64,000 nucleotides of DNA from Leptothrix sp. (in: b-proteobacteria) (lineage in GTDB: Bacteria; Pseudomonadota; Gammaproteobacteria; Burkholderiales; Burkholderiaceae_C): contig PNKV01000004.1 of assembly GCA_013822685.1 (NCBI GenBank), forward strand, positions 62,001 to 126,000, read 5' to 3'. Positions 40,611-49,355 of this stretch are shown piece after piece. The notes below the pieces were generated by a model. It was given only the letters and a program-made list of their open reading frames with translations, searched no databases and was not told the DNA's origin. Made by a program: the position numbers and the translations under genes. Position 1 is the first letter of the stretch. Each line of letters opens with the position of its first letter.

Positions 40611-43600
40611 TGGCCTTCCTGCGTGTTGGCCTTGCGATCGGCCAAGGCAGCATCGGCCTGAGGTGGCAGCTTGATGCCTCCGGCGATGACGGCCAGTTTG
40701 GCGGGGCTGGGTGGCGTGGCACTGTTGAAGTTCATGGGGATGTGGGCAGTGGGGGTGCCGGGTGTGTTGGCCGGCAACGCCGAGGCCTGGACGGTGGCCA
40801 CGGCGGCTTGCTGCTCGGGCGACTGCGTGAACAGGCGCTGCAGGATGGTCAGCATGCCGTTCTGGGTTGTGATCAGGTAGTTGCCGTTGCTCAGGGCGGC
40901 GGCGCTGATGGCGTAGTTGCCCGCGTCTTCGCCGGGGGCGCGGCTCAAGCTGCCGCTGAGCACATCGCCATCCACCAAGGTGCCGGCCGTGAGTTGGTAA
41001 GTCAGCGAGGGGTCGGTGCCGCCTTGGGTCTTGCTCAGGCTGTCAGCCGTGACGGTGATGGGACGTGGGTCGATGGTGACGGTGCCCGCCCCGTAGCTGA
41101 TGAGGTAGCCCTGCTGGTTGGAGTACAAGCCACCCGGCGTGATGGTGTAGGTGCCGGCGTCGGTGGCGCCTTGGTAGCTGCCGTCATACACCGGGGTGCC
41201 CAGCAGCTTGCTCACATCAGCGATCGCCGAGTAGGTCAAGCCAGGGCTGGCGCTGTAGGCAGTGCCGTCGTAGGTCTTCGTGGCATTGCCCGCACTGACC
41301 GTCAAGGCCGTCATGAAGGTGCGCAGCAGGGGCGCGGTGTGCCCCTCGTACATGGCCCAGGCGTTGGAGAAATCCCAGCCAGCGTTGTTGAAGCGGGCTT
41401 GCTGTTGGATCTGGGCGGTGGTCAAGCCCGTGCTGCCATCGGCACTGGTGCTTTTGCCCGAGGTGCTCACGTCCCAGAAGCTGTTGTTGGCCGCGCTGCT
41501 GTCGGCAAAGCCGGCCAGGCCGCCCACGTAGGCCGCGGGGCTGCTCACCGCCCCGGTTGAATAACTGCTGACGAGCGTGCCGCCCAGGTGGCCCACCAGG
41601 CCGCCCACCTGCTCGCCGGTCGATGTCACCGTGCCGGTGGCGTAGGTGTTGGCGATGAAGCTGTTGCTGTAGCCGGTGAGGCCGCCCACATAACCCGCGC
41701 CCGACACCGCGCCGGTGGCGTAGCTGGTGAGGAGGTGGCCATTGTTCTGCCCGGTCAGCCCACCCACCAGGATGCCGGTGCCGGTGACATTGCCCGTGGC
41801 GTAGCTCTTGGTGACGATGTACTCGTTGATGCCGGCCAAGCCGCCCAGGTTGGCGTTGCCTGACACCTGGCCGGTGGCGTGGCTGGCCTCGATCGTGCCG
41901 CGGTTCAGGCCCACCAGGCCGCCAGCCTGGTTGCCGGTGGATATCACGGTGCCTGAGGCATGGCTGTCGCGGATCTGGCCGTTGGTGTTGTAGCCCACCA
42001 GCCCGCCCACGGCCTCTGCGCCGGTGACGTTGCCTGACGCGTGGCTGGACAACAGGTTGTAGGCGAAGTCGTTGTGGCCGACCAGGCCGCCCACGTAAAT
42101 GCCGGTGCCCGTGACGTTGCCCAAGGCATGGTTGCGGAAGGAGTTGGTGCCGCCATTGGTCCACCCCATCAAGCCGCCCACCATGCTGTGGCCGTTCACG
42201 GTGTTGGCGGCGTGGCTGTCGTTCACCCGCGTGGTGTTGTTGGCGCCCACCAGGCCGCCCACTTGATCTTGACCCGACACCTGGCCGCCTGTGGCGAAGC
42301 TGTTGTGCACCAGGCCCACCACGGCCTCGCCCAACAGCGCGCCCACCTGGTTGTTGCCACTGACCTGGGCGTTGGTCACGCCCACGTTGCGAACCACCGC
42401 CCCAACCGCCTTGCCGATCAGGCCCTGGTTGTTGGACGACGGGTTGTTGACCGTGAGTTGATCGACGGTGTGGCCCAGGCCGTCAAACTGCCCGGTGAAA
42501 GCGGTGGCAGCGTTGCCCACGGGCGTGAAGCCTTGTCTACCATTCCAGGCGGCCGTGGCACTGGCATCGATGTTGCTGCCCAGTGCATAGAAGCCGCTCA
42601 GGTCGCCCTGCATGCCTTGCAGGCCGCTGACGTTGTTGATGACGGTGTAGTTGTTGCCATTGATGGTGAGGAAGCCCGTGCCGGAGCGGCCGCCGAGATC
42701 CACCCGTCCGGCAAAGCCATTGGCCTCGCCCGGTGCCAAGCCCACCTTCACAGCCCCATTGCCGTCGCCACCTTGGCCACCATTGGTGGTGCCGGTGTTC
42801 AAGGTCAGCGTGGACGTGCCGCTGGCGGTCAACACCGCGTTCAGGTTGATGTCGCGCGCGGCGGTCAAGGTGAGGTTGTTGGCCGACCAGCTCACCGCGT
42901 CGTTCACATGGATGTCGCCATGGCCCGCGGTGCCACCGCTGCTGCTCTCGATGGTGATGTTGGTGCCGGCCAGCAGGCCTGTCAGTTGCGCGCCGCTGAT
43001 GTCGCCGCCGCTGGCCGCGATGGTGAAGTCTTGCGGGTCGATCAGCCAGGTGCCAGTGTGGCCGTGGCTGGCCAGGGTGCTGACCTGCAGCCCCGGGGCC
43101 AAGGTGACATGGGCGGCGCTGGTTTCTATGAAGCCGCCATCGCCGCCTTGTGGCGCGCTGGCATCCAGCGTGCCGCCCACCACGATGCGGTCGGTGTCCA
43201 TGCCGCCCATCAGGTAGATCTGGCCTTTCTCGCCAGTGGCCAGGGTTTGCGCCTCGGTCACGCCGGTGTGGTTGATCACGGTGGCCGCCAGGTCGCCAGC
43301 GGCTTTGGCGGTGAGGTACACCAATCCACCCTGCGCCTGGATGGCCCCGCCTTGGGTGATCAAGGCATTGAGCGCGCCTTGCGTCACCTGGATTTTCACG
43401 GGCCCGCCCAGGTCGAGTGTGACGCGGCTGCCGGCGCCCATCAGGACCTGGCCTTGGCGCGCCACCAGGCTGCCGGTGTTGGTGATCCTGGCGGCGATCA
43501 GGGCAATGGTGCCGCCCCGAGTCGTGGTGATGCGCCCCTGGTTGACGATGGCGTTGCTGCTGGTGCCGGCAAACTGGTAGCGGCCCGCCATGAAGTCGGC

Positions 43601-43993
43601 CGTGCTCAGGTTCAATGTGGAGGCCACCAGGCCGCCCACATTCACCTGCGCCGTGGGCGTGAACAGCACGCCATTGGGGTTGAGGATGAAGACCAGCCCA
43701 TTGGCGGTCAGCGCGCCCTGGATCACCGACACATCGGCGCCCAGCACGCGGTTCAGGGCCACCGCATTGGCCGACGGCTGGATGAAGTTGACCGTGTGCC
43801 CCTGGCCAATCGAGAAGCCCTGCCAGTCAGCTGACATGGTGGCCGTCGTCTGGGTGATGGTCAGGGTGGTGCCACTGGTGGCCATGCTGCCCGAGCCTCC
43901 GGTGATCTGTCCGCCGTGGGGCAGATCGTTGGCCGAGCCAGCAGCACACGTCAAAAGCGCGGCCGAGGCCACCAAGGGGGTCAATTTGTTCAT
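40607..43993 (-). CDS. Two-partner secretion exoprotein TpsA with GLUG repeats
   Basis: This 1128-residue secreted beta-helix protein has a signal peptide cut near GSA (residue 20). The TPS domain contains FILNPNGVLFTPTAQVNVGG and GGLVASTLNLSTADFMAGRY, the NPNG and NPxL-type secretion motifs. Residues about 530-830 hold eight or more GLUG-like repeats of roughly 33 residues (pattern VGGLVG...SYATG.V.G). An MBG-type domain (KTYDGTAYSASPGLTYS) and a Pro-rich tail follow. There is no VENN-type toxin boundary, so an adhesin or biofilm role is more likely than contact-dependent inhibition. It is co-translated with TpsB. Confidence 0.92.
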   Translation of the reverse strand: MNKLTPLVASAALLTCAAGSANDLPHGGQITGGSGSMATSGTTLTITQTTATMSADWQGFSIGQGHTVNFIQPSANAVALNRVLGADVSVIQGALTANGLVFILNPNGVLFTPTAQVNVGGLVASTLNLSTADFMAGRYQFAGTSSNAIVNQGRITTTRGGTIALIAARITNTGSLVARQGQVLMGAGSRVTLDLGGPVKIQVTQGALNALITQGGAIQAQGGLVYLTAKAAGDLAATVINHTGVTEAQTLATGEKGQIYLMGGMDTDRIVVGGTLDASAPQGGDGGFIETSAAHVTLAPGLQVSTLASHGHTGTWLIDPQDFTIAASGGDISGAQLTGLLAGTNITIESSSGGTAGHGDIHVNDAVSWSANNLTLTAARDINLNAVLTASGTSTLTLNTGTTNGGQGGDGNGAVKVGLAPGEANGFAGRVDLGGRSGTGFLTINGNNYTVINNVSGLQGMQGDLSGFYALGSNIDASATAAWNGRQGFTPVGNAATAFTGQFDGLGHTVDQLTVNNPSSNNQGLIGKAVGAVVRNVGVTNAQVSGNNQVGALLGEAVVGLVHNSFATGGQVSGQDQVGGLVGANNTTRVNDSHAANTVNGHSMVGGLMGWTNGGTNSFRNHALGNVTGTGIYVGGLVGHNDFAYNLLSSHASGNVTGAEAVGGLVGYNTNGQIRDSHASGTVISTGNQAGGLVGLNRGTIEASHATGQVSGNANLGGLAGINEYIVTKSYATGNVTGTGILVGGLTGQNNGHLLTSYATGAVSGAGYVGGLTGYSNSFIANTYATGTVTSTGEQVGGLVGHLGGTLVSSYSTGAVSSPAAYVGGLAGFADSSAANNSFWDVSTSGKSTSADGSTGLTTAQIQQQARFNNAGWDFSNAWAMYEGHTAPLLRTFMTALTVSAGNATKTYDGTAYSASPGLTYSAIADVSKLLGTPVYDGSYQGATDAGTYTITPGGLYSNQQGYLISYGAGTVTIDPRPITVTADSLSKTQGGTDPSLTYQLTAGTLVDGDVLSGSLSRAPGEDAGNYAISAAALSNGNYLITTQNGMLTILQRLFTQSPEQQAAVATVQASALPANTPGTPTAHIPMNFNSATPPSPAKLAVIAGGIKLPPQADAALADRKANTQEGQ
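41500..42420 (-). repeat. GLUG-like tandem repeat region within tpsA
   Basis: The coding sequence repeats a unit of about 99-105 bases encoding GGLVG, a short linker and SHATG or SYATG followed by a Val-Gly turn. The DNA units are diverged, so the repeat is clearest in protein. Such arrays form the rungs of a surface beta-helix and can change length by recombination. Confidence 0.75.
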
Positions 43994-44041
43994 TCCCCAT
44001 GCTCAGCGCCTGCTCAGGCCGCCGGTCACCGGATAACCGCC

Positions 44042-44057
44042 TGTGAACGCGGTCACA
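44042..44057. promoter_or_regulatory. Perfect CRP-type box, TGTGA-N6-TCACA
   Basis: The two half-sites are perfect (44042-44046 and 44053-44057). The box lies between tpsA and the stressosome operon. On the plus strand a TATACT -10 element at 44079-44084 predicts a start near 44091, exactly 41.5 bases from the box centre, which is the class II activator position. In the other direction it is about 56 bases from the tpsA start codon. A cAMP receptor (Crp/Vfr-like) is the expected binder. Confidence 0.7.
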
Positions 44058-44078
44058 TCCGGGCGCCCAGCCGCCAGA

Positions 44079-44084
44079 TATACT
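44079..44084 (+). promoter_or_regulatory. -10 element of the stressosome operon
   Basis: TATACT matches the sigma-70 -10 consensus at five of six bases. The -35 region overlaps the CRP-type box and shows no good -35, as expected for a class II activated promoter. The rsbR start codon is about 118 bases downstream of the predicted start. Confidence 0.5.
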
Positions 44085-44208
44085 GAACCGCGACAGGCCG
44101 CAGTGGCTTGTTCTATTTCGGGTTGCGCATTTCCTGGCCACCGATCCCTTTCACGCCTGCCGCCCTGGCATGTCGTGCTGCTGTCAGATGTGTCTACCAG
44201 GAACCCCG

Positions 44209-45069
44209 ATGAAACCGGTCAATACCGCCTTCGACAATGTGCTCAAGGCGTCGCCTGAAGCCTTCCTCAAATCCTGGATCGAAGAAGTCGCCCAGTCCGG
44301 CGAGGGCGCTTCGGCCGCCACAGCCAGGGTGGCGCAAAACGAAGCGCGCGAACTGTTGGCGGCGCTGCAAGACGCGGTGCGCAGCGATGCAGATCTGATG
44401 CAGTTCGGGAGCGATGCCTGGAGCAAGACCCGGACGGTGCTGGCCGAGTTGTCGCAATCGCGTGCCGCGCAGGGCGCCAGCGCTGGCGAAACCAGCTACT
44501 TCGTGATGGCCATCAAGAAGCCGCTGTTTGCCGGCCTGCAGCAGTTGATTTCCACCGACCCGCAGCAGGTGTTCGACACCGTCTGGGCCGCCTCCACGCT
44601 GGTCGACAAAATGGCCCAGTGGACGGCGACCACCTACCAACGCAGCCGCGAACAAGTCATCAAGCGTCAGCAGCAGGAGCTGCTGGAGCTGTCGACCCCA
44701 GTCGTGAAATTGTGGGAAGGCGTGCTGGCGGTGCCCATGATTGGCACGCTGGATTCCAGCCGCACCCAGCTGGTGATGGAATCCCTGTTGCAACGCATTG
44801 TCGAGACCGGCTCCGAGCTGGCCATCATCGACATCACCGGCGTGCCCACCGTCGACACGCTCGTGGCGCAGCACCTGCTCAAAACAGTCACCGCGATCCG
44901 CTTGATGGGCGCCGACTGCATCATCAGCGGCATCCGGCCGCAGATCGCGCAAACCATCGTGCACCTGGGCATTGACCTGCAGGGCATCACCACCAAGGCG
45001 ACGCTGGCCGACGCCCTGTCGCTGGCGATGAAGCAATCGGGCTGGACCGTTTCTCGCGCCCTCGGCTGA
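44209..45069 (+). CDS. rsbR: Stressosome sensor/scaffold protein RsbR
   Basis: This 286-residue protein has an N-terminal helical (non-haem globin-like) domain of about 150 residues and a C-terminal STAS domain starting at ELLELSTPVVKLWEGVLAVP. The two Thr positions usually phosphorylated by RsbT are present: Thr217 in GVPTVDT and Thr249 in RPQIAQT. RsbR and RsbS build the large cytoplasmic stressosome; the N-terminal turrets sense the signal, here unknown. AGGA lies eight to nine bases before the ATG at 44209. It is the first of five genes transcribed together. Confidence 0.93.
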   Translation: MKPVNTAFDNVLKASPEAFLKSWIEEVAQSGEGASAATARVAQNEARELLAALQDAVRSDADLMQFGSDAWSKTRTVLAELSQSRAAQGASAGETSYFVMAIKKPLFAGLQQLISTDPQQVFDTVWAASTLVDKMAQWTATTYQRSREQVIKRQQQELLELSTPVVKLWEGVLAVPMIGTLDSSRTQLVMESLLQRIVETGSELAIIDITGVPTVDTLVAQHLLKTVTAIRLMGADCIISGIRPQIAQTIVHLGIDLQGITTKATLADALSLAMKQSGWTVSRALG

Positions 45070-45077
45070 GGCCTGCC

Positions 45078-45455
45078 ATGGAACGCATTCCCGTTTTGAA
45101 GATGGGCAAGTGTTTGCTCGTCACCATCCAGCTGGACATGGAAGACCAAACGGCCATCTTGCTGCAGGATGATTTGGCCATGAAGATCGCCAGTTGCGGC
45201 GCCACGGGGGTGTTGATCGACATCTCGGCGCTGGAGATCGTTGATTCGTTCATTGGCCGCATGCTGGCCAGCATCTCCGGCATTGCCTCGGTTCTGGGGG
45301 CCACCACCGTGGTGGTCGGCATGCAACCCGCCGTGGCCATCACGCTGGTTGAGCTGGGGCTGTCGCTCGAAGGCGTGCGCACGGCGCTGAATGTCGAAAA
45401 GGGCATGGCGCTGCTGCGCCGCGCAGACGGGGGTGAGCTTGAATCCGGCGCTTGA
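45078..45455 (+). CDS. rsbS: Stressosome core STAS protein RsbS
   Basis: This is a 125-residue single STAS domain. Ser57 in EIVDSFIGRML matches the Ser phosphorylated by RsbT in Bacillus RsbS. RIPVLKMGKCLLVTIQLDME at the start and the GATTVVVGMQPAVAITLVEL segment are typical. In the unstressed state RsbS holds RsbT in the stressosome. It starts eight bases after rsbR, and its end overlaps the rsbT start. Confidence 0.94.
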   Translation: MERIPVLKMGKCLLVTIQLDMEDQTAILLQDDLAMKIASCGATGVLIDISALEIVDSFIGRMLASISGIASVLGATTVVVGMQPAVAITLVELGLSLEGVRTALNVEKGMALLRRADGGELESGA

Positions 45456-45855
45456 AGGTCCCACGGGCGTCATCACCATCGGCGAAGAAAGCGACATCGT
45501 CCGCAGCCGGCAGATGGTTCGCAAACTGACGCGCCAGTTGATGTTCTCGCTGGTGGATCAGACGAAGATGATCACGGCCGCGAGCGAGCTTTCTCGCAAC
45601 ACCCTGGTGTATGGCGGTGGTGGCGAAATGCGCTGGGAGATCATTGAGCGGGGCCATGAGACCGGGCTGCGCCTGGCGTTCGAGGACCAAGGGCCGGGCA
45701 TCGCCGACACCCAGCTCGCGCTGACCGATGGCTGGACTTCTGGCAAGGGCATGGGCATGGGCTTGTCGGGCAGCCGCAGGTTGGTCAATGAGTTCGAATT
45801 GCGAACGGCCGTGGGCGAGGGTACCTGCGTGACCATCACGCGGTGGAAGGTCTGA
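45433..45855 (+). CDS. rsbT: Stressosome switch kinase RsbT
   Basis: This 140-residue protein of the GHKL (HATPase_c) fold has ELSRNTLVYGGGG (N-box), FEDQGPGIAD (G1) and GKGMGMGLSGSRRLVNEF (G2), the layout of RsbT. It phosphorylates RsbS and RsbR and, once released, activates an output partner. I chose the GTG at 45433, which overlaps the end of rsbS by 23 bases. A longer form would add 14 residues that are only a shifted reading of rsbS. Confidence 0.92.
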   Translation: MSLNPALEGPTGVITIGEESDIVRSRQMVRKLTRQLMFSLVDQTKMITAASELSRNTLVYGGGGEMRWEIIERGHETGLRLAFEDQGPGIADTQLALTDGWTSGKGMGMGLSGSRRLVNEFELRTAVGEGTCVTITRWKV

Positions 45856-45856
45856 C

Positions 45857-46873
45857 ATGAAGCCTCATGCCGACCTGCCCATTCGCGAGTCATCGCAGGT
45901 GGGTGAGGCGCGCCGTATGGCGCTGCGCCTCGCGGCAGCCCATGAGCTGAGCGAAGAGGTCTGCGGCCGCATCGCGCTGGTGGTGACCGAGTTGGGCAAC
46001 AACCTGGTCCGGCATGCCCAGGCGGGCCGGCTCCTCATGGCGTGCACGGCAACCGGGCATGGCGTCGACTTCGAGGTGATTTCGCTCGACAGCGGGCCCG
46101 GCATGCAAGACGTCAACCAGTGCTTGCTGGATGGCTTCTCAACGGGCACCACGCCGGGGACTGGATTTGGCGCCGTGCGCCGCCTGTCGACGGATTTCTC
46201 GGTTTTCTCCAAAGTCGACAGCGGCACCGTGATCCTGTCGCGCATCCGCGTCTCCGAGCCTGGGTCAAACACGCCGCGTTTGGGCTCGGTGAACAGCGAC
46301 TTTGTCCACGCCGGCATCTGCCTTTGCGCGCCCGGCGAGGTGGTCAGTGGCGATGCCTGGGACATCCGCTTCGAGGATGGCCAGGCCAGCCTCATCGTCG
46401 CCGATGGCCTGGGGCATGGCCCTGAAGCCGCCGCGGCGGCACAAGCGGCCTTGGCCGTGTTCCGCGATGCGCGTGGCTCTCCCAGCGTCATCCTGGAACG
46501 AGCCCACCCCTTGATGCGCCAAACACGCGGGGCCGCGGTTTCAATCTCGACACTCGACCTGAAGACCAACACCGTGGTGGCGGCCGGTGCGGGCAATGTC
46601 GCCGGGCGGATCATCTCTGGCCTGTCCGACCGATCACTGCTGTCGCAGCATGGGACCCTGGGCTTGAAGGTGCGGACCTTGCAAGACGCCACCTATGCGT
46701 GGCCGGAGCACGCCTTGCTGGTGATGCACTCCGATGGCTTGCAAACGCGCTGGAAGCTGGATGGCGTGGGCGGCTTGCTCCGGTGCGATCCGGCGGTCAT
46801 TGCCGGGTGGTTGATCCGCGACCACACGCGCGGTTCAGATGACGTGACGGTTGTCGTCGTCAAGCGGGCTTGA
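45857..46873 (+). CDS. RsbX-like phosphatase fused to an RsbT/RsbW-like ATPase domain
   Basis: This 338-residue, two-domain protein has a GHKL ATP-binding fold at residues about 10-135 (VTELGNNLVRHAQAG, DSGPGMQD and GTGFGAVRRL). Residues about 150-338 form a PP2C/SpoIIE phosphatase like RsbX (CAPGEVVSGDAWDIRFEDGQ, LIVADGLGHGPEAAAAAQAA, SDGLQ and SDDVTVVVV). RsbX resets the stressosome by removing phosphate from RsbS and RsbR. The fusion is common in proteobacterial stressosome operons. It starts one base after the rsbT stop. Confidence 0.92.
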   Translation: MKPHADLPIRESSQVGEARRMALRLAAAHELSEEVCGRIALVVTELGNNLVRHAQAGRLLMACTATGHGVDFEVISLDSGPGMQDVNQCLLDGFSTGTTPGTGFGAVRRLSTDFSVFSKVDSGTVILSRIRVSEPGSNTPRLGSVNSDFVHAGICLCAPGEVVSGDAWDIRFEDGQASLIVADGLGHGPEAAAAAQAALAVFRDARGSPSVILERAHPLMRQTRGAAVSISTLDLKTNTVVAAGAGNVAGRIISGLSDRSLLSQHGTLGLKVRTLQDATYAWPEHALLVMHSDGLQTRWKLDGVGGLLRCDPAVIAGWLIRDHTRGSDDVTVVVVKRA

Positions 46874-46875
46874 CC

Positions 46876-48576
46876 ATGGTTGATGCCCCCCTTGACCCCT
46901 ACCAGCAGGCCCTGGATGCCTTGGCCGCGAAGACCCTGGAGCTGGCGGAGCTGCGGGAGGAGCTGAACGAAACCAACACCGGTGTGGTGGCCTTGTACGC
47001 CGAGCTGGATGCCCAGGCAGAACAGCTGCGGCAGGCCTCCGAGCGCAGCGAGTCCAAGTTCCACACGATCTATTCCCAAGCACCCAGCGGCATCGTGCTG
47101 CTGGGCAGTGATGGCACGGTGGTCGGGGCCAATCCGGCCATGCTCGGGCTGTTGCAGCGAAGCATGGCCGAGGTGGTGGGCAAGAAATTGAGCGACTTCA
47201 GTGTGCCGGCGTGGGCCGAGCGGCTCAATGGCTTCTGGCTGAACCGCGACACCGAATCGCCAAGCCAGGAAGTGCCGATGCAGTTGCCGGATGGCGGACT
47301 GGTGCACCTGGAGTGGAGCCTGCCATCGCAGATCGAGCCGGGGATCGCGATGATGCTGGCCACCGACATCTCCGAGCGCGTGGCGCTGGAGGCGCAACGT
47401 TTGCAGTTGCTCGACAGTGAACGTGTTGCCCGCGGTGAGGCTGAGCAGGTCAGCCGGCTCAAGGACGATTTCATCGCGGTGCTGTCGCACGAGTTGCGCA
47501 CCCCGCTGAACGCGATCATGGGCTGGGCGCACTTGTTGTTGAAGCGAGGTGGGACCGACGAGACCATGCGTGGCCTGGCCGTGATCCAGCGCAACGGCGC
47601 CACGCAAGCGCGCATGATTGCCGACCTGCTGGACATGTCGCGCCTGAACCTGGGCAAGCTGCCGCTGTCGCTGTCGCAGCTCGATCCAGCCCAGGAGATG
47701 GAGGCGGCCATCAACGCCATGAAGCCCGCCTTCGACGCCAAAGACATCAAGGTCGATCTGATCATGGCGCCCGCTTACCGCGCCATCCAGGCCGACGCAT
47801 CCAGGCTTCAGCAGGTGGTGTGGAATCTGCTCAGCAACGCCATCAAGTTCTCGCCCCGCGCCAGCACCGTGAGTGTTTCGTTGGACGAGCTGGACACGGG
47901 CTTGCGGATCTTGGTCACCGACGCCGGGCAAGGCATCGCGGCGGATTTCCTGCCTTTTGTGTTCGACCGGTTTGCGCAAAGCGACGCGGCCAGCAACCGG
48001 CACCGCGGCGGCCTGGGCCTGGGTCTTTCAATTGCCAAGCAGGTGGTCGAGGCGCATGGTGGCGAGCTGTCGGTGCGCAGCGAAGGGCTGGGCCATGGCG
48101 CGACCTTCGAGGTGTGGCTGCCCCTGCACCACGCGCAAGCGGCCACGGCCCCGGGCGACGACGAGCTGAATGCACCGTTCGGCCAGGACGACCTGCCCCT
48201 TCGGCAAGTCAAGGTCCTGATCGTTGACGATGACCCGGACGCCACCGCCATGCTCCACGTCATCCTGGGCGACCGGGGCGCCAACGTGTGTGCCGCCAGC
48301 CACGCCGATCAGGCGCTGGAGATGCTGGAAAGCTTCAAGCCCGATGTGCTGATCAGCGACATCGGCATGGCGGGCAAGGACGGCTACGAGTTGATCCGGG
48401 AGGTGCGCCGGCTTGAATCCCAGGCGGACGCGCCGCGCCTGCCGGCCATCGCCTTGACCTCGTTCGCGCGCGACAGCGATCGGGCCCAGGCCATCAAGGC
48501 AGGTTTTGACGCCCATTGCCCCAAACCATTGCGGCCCCTGAATTTGATCAAGCAGATGGTGGCCTTGCTGCGCTGA
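46876..48576 (+). CDS. Hybrid sensor histidine kinase, likely stressosome output
   Basis: This 566-residue soluble kinase has a short coiled coil, then a PAS domain (residues about 60-180, FHTIYSQAPSGIVLLGSDG). The HisKA domain has His205 in LSHELRTPLNAIMGW, and the HATPase domain has NLLSNAIKFS, DAGQGIA and GGLGLGLSIAKQ. A C-terminal receiver has Asp495 in DVLISDIGMAGKDGYE. There are no membrane segments, so it senses inside the cell. It starts two bases after the RsbX-like stop (ATG 46876). By analogy with Vibrio-type modules, RsbT may activate it; this is inferred. Confidence 0.93.
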   Translation: MVDAPLDPYQQALDALAAKTLELAELREELNETNTGVVALYAELDAQAEQLRQASERSESKFHTIYSQAPSGIVLLGSDGTVVGANPAMLGLLQRSMAEVVGKKLSDFSVPAWAERLNGFWLNRDTESPSQEVPMQLPDGGLVHLEWSLPSQIEPGIAMMLATDISERVALEAQRLQLLDSERVARGEAEQVSRLKDDFIAVLSHELRTPLNAIMGWAHLLLKRGGTDETMRGLAVIQRNGATQARMIADLLDMSRLNLGKLPLSLSQLDPAQEMEAAINAMKPAFDAKDIKVDLIMAPAYRAIQADASRLQQVVWNLLSNAIKFSPRASTVSVSLDELDTGLRILVTDAGQGIAADFLPFVFDRFAQSDAASNRHRGGLGLGLSIAKQVVEAHGGELSVRSEGLGHGATFEVWLPLHHAQAATAPGDDELNAPFGQDDLPLRQVKVLIVDDDPDATAMLHVILGDRGANVCAASHADQALEMLESFKPDVLISDIGMAGKDGYELIREVRRLESQADAPRLPAIALTSFARDSDRAQAIKAGFDAHCPKPLRPLNLIKQMVALLR

Positions 48577-48624
48577 GGTGGACAATGTCGGTCCGGACAC
48601 CCAGCAAGCAAAGGACGACGAGAC

Positions 48625-49338
48625 ATGGGCGCGCAATGGAAAGCAAAACACAAGGACCTGGCCGCCAATGCCAAAGGCAGGCTGTTTGGCAAGCTGTCCA
48701 AGGACATCATGATCGCCGCGCGCCATGGCGCCGACCCGGCCGCCAACTCGCGCTTGCGCCTGGTCGTGGAGCAGGCGCGCAAGGTCTCCATGCCCAAGGA
48801 CACGCTGGACCGCGCGATCAAGAAGGGCGCCGGGCTGACCGGTGAGGCCGTGCATTTCGAGCACGTGGTGTACGAAGGCTTTGCGCCCCACCGCGTGCCC
48901 GTGATGGTCGAGTGCCTGACTGACAACGTGAACCGCGCGGCGTCTGAAATGCGCGTGCTGTTCCGCAAAGGCCAGCTGGGCACCTCGGGTTCGGTCGCCT
49001 GGGATTTTGACCATGTCGGCATGATCGAGGCCGAGCCCGCCACGCCTGGCGCCGACCCCGAGGTCGCGGCCATCGAAGCCGGCGCCCAGGATGTCGAGCC
49101 CGGCGAGGACGAGGGCGTGACGGTGTTCCTGACCGACCCCACCGACCTGGACCTGGTCAGCCGCGCCTTGCCCGCACAGGGCTTCACGGTGCTGTCGGCC
49201 AAGCTGGGCTACAAGCCCAAGAACCCCGTCGACCCGGCCAGCCTCAGTGCCGAGGCGCTGGAAGAGGTCGAAGCTTTCCTGGCCGCTCTGGACGCCAACG
49301 AAGACGTGCAGAACGTGTTCGCCGGCCTGGCGGGCTGA
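48625..49338 (+). CDS. YebC/PmpR family protein
   Basis: This 237-residue protein has the YebC fold landmarks: an N-terminal [55 protein letters not shown], and [20 protein letters not shown]. The family includes proposed transcriptional regulators, and recent work places members on the ribosome as helpers at difficult sequences. The start resembles the YeeN-like subgroup rather than the YebC next to ruvC. It is separated from the stressosome operon by 48 bases and converges on a kinase gene 17 bases away. Confidence 0.93.
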   Translation: MGAQWKAKHKDLAANAKGRLFGKLSKDIMIAARHGADPAANSRLRLVVEQARKVSMPKDTLDRAIKKGAGLTGEAVHFEHVVYEGFAPHRVPVMVECLTDNVNRAASEMRVLFRKGQLGTSGSVAWDFDHVGMIEAEPATPGADPEVAAIEAGAQDVEPGEDEGVTVFLTDPTDLDLVSRALPAQGFTVLSAKLGYKPKNPVDPASLSAEALEEVEAFLAALDANEDVQNVFAGLAG

Positions 49339-49355
49339 GGGCTGTCTAGAAGGCC

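Noticed and set aside
41500..42420. CRISPR-like periodic repeat
   Set aside because: The periodicity of about 100 bases comes from GLUG protein repeats inside an open reading frame; the DNA units are diverged and there are no spacers.
42041..43834. Open frame of 597 codons opposite tpsA
   Set aside because: Same effect of codon bias; it has no recognisable motif, and the minus-strand gene has a signal peptide, TPS motifs and a coupled partner.
40607..43993. Contact-dependent inhibition (CdiA) toxin
   Set aside because: The protein is short for CdiA, lacks a VENN-type boundary and toxin domain, and no immunity gene follows.
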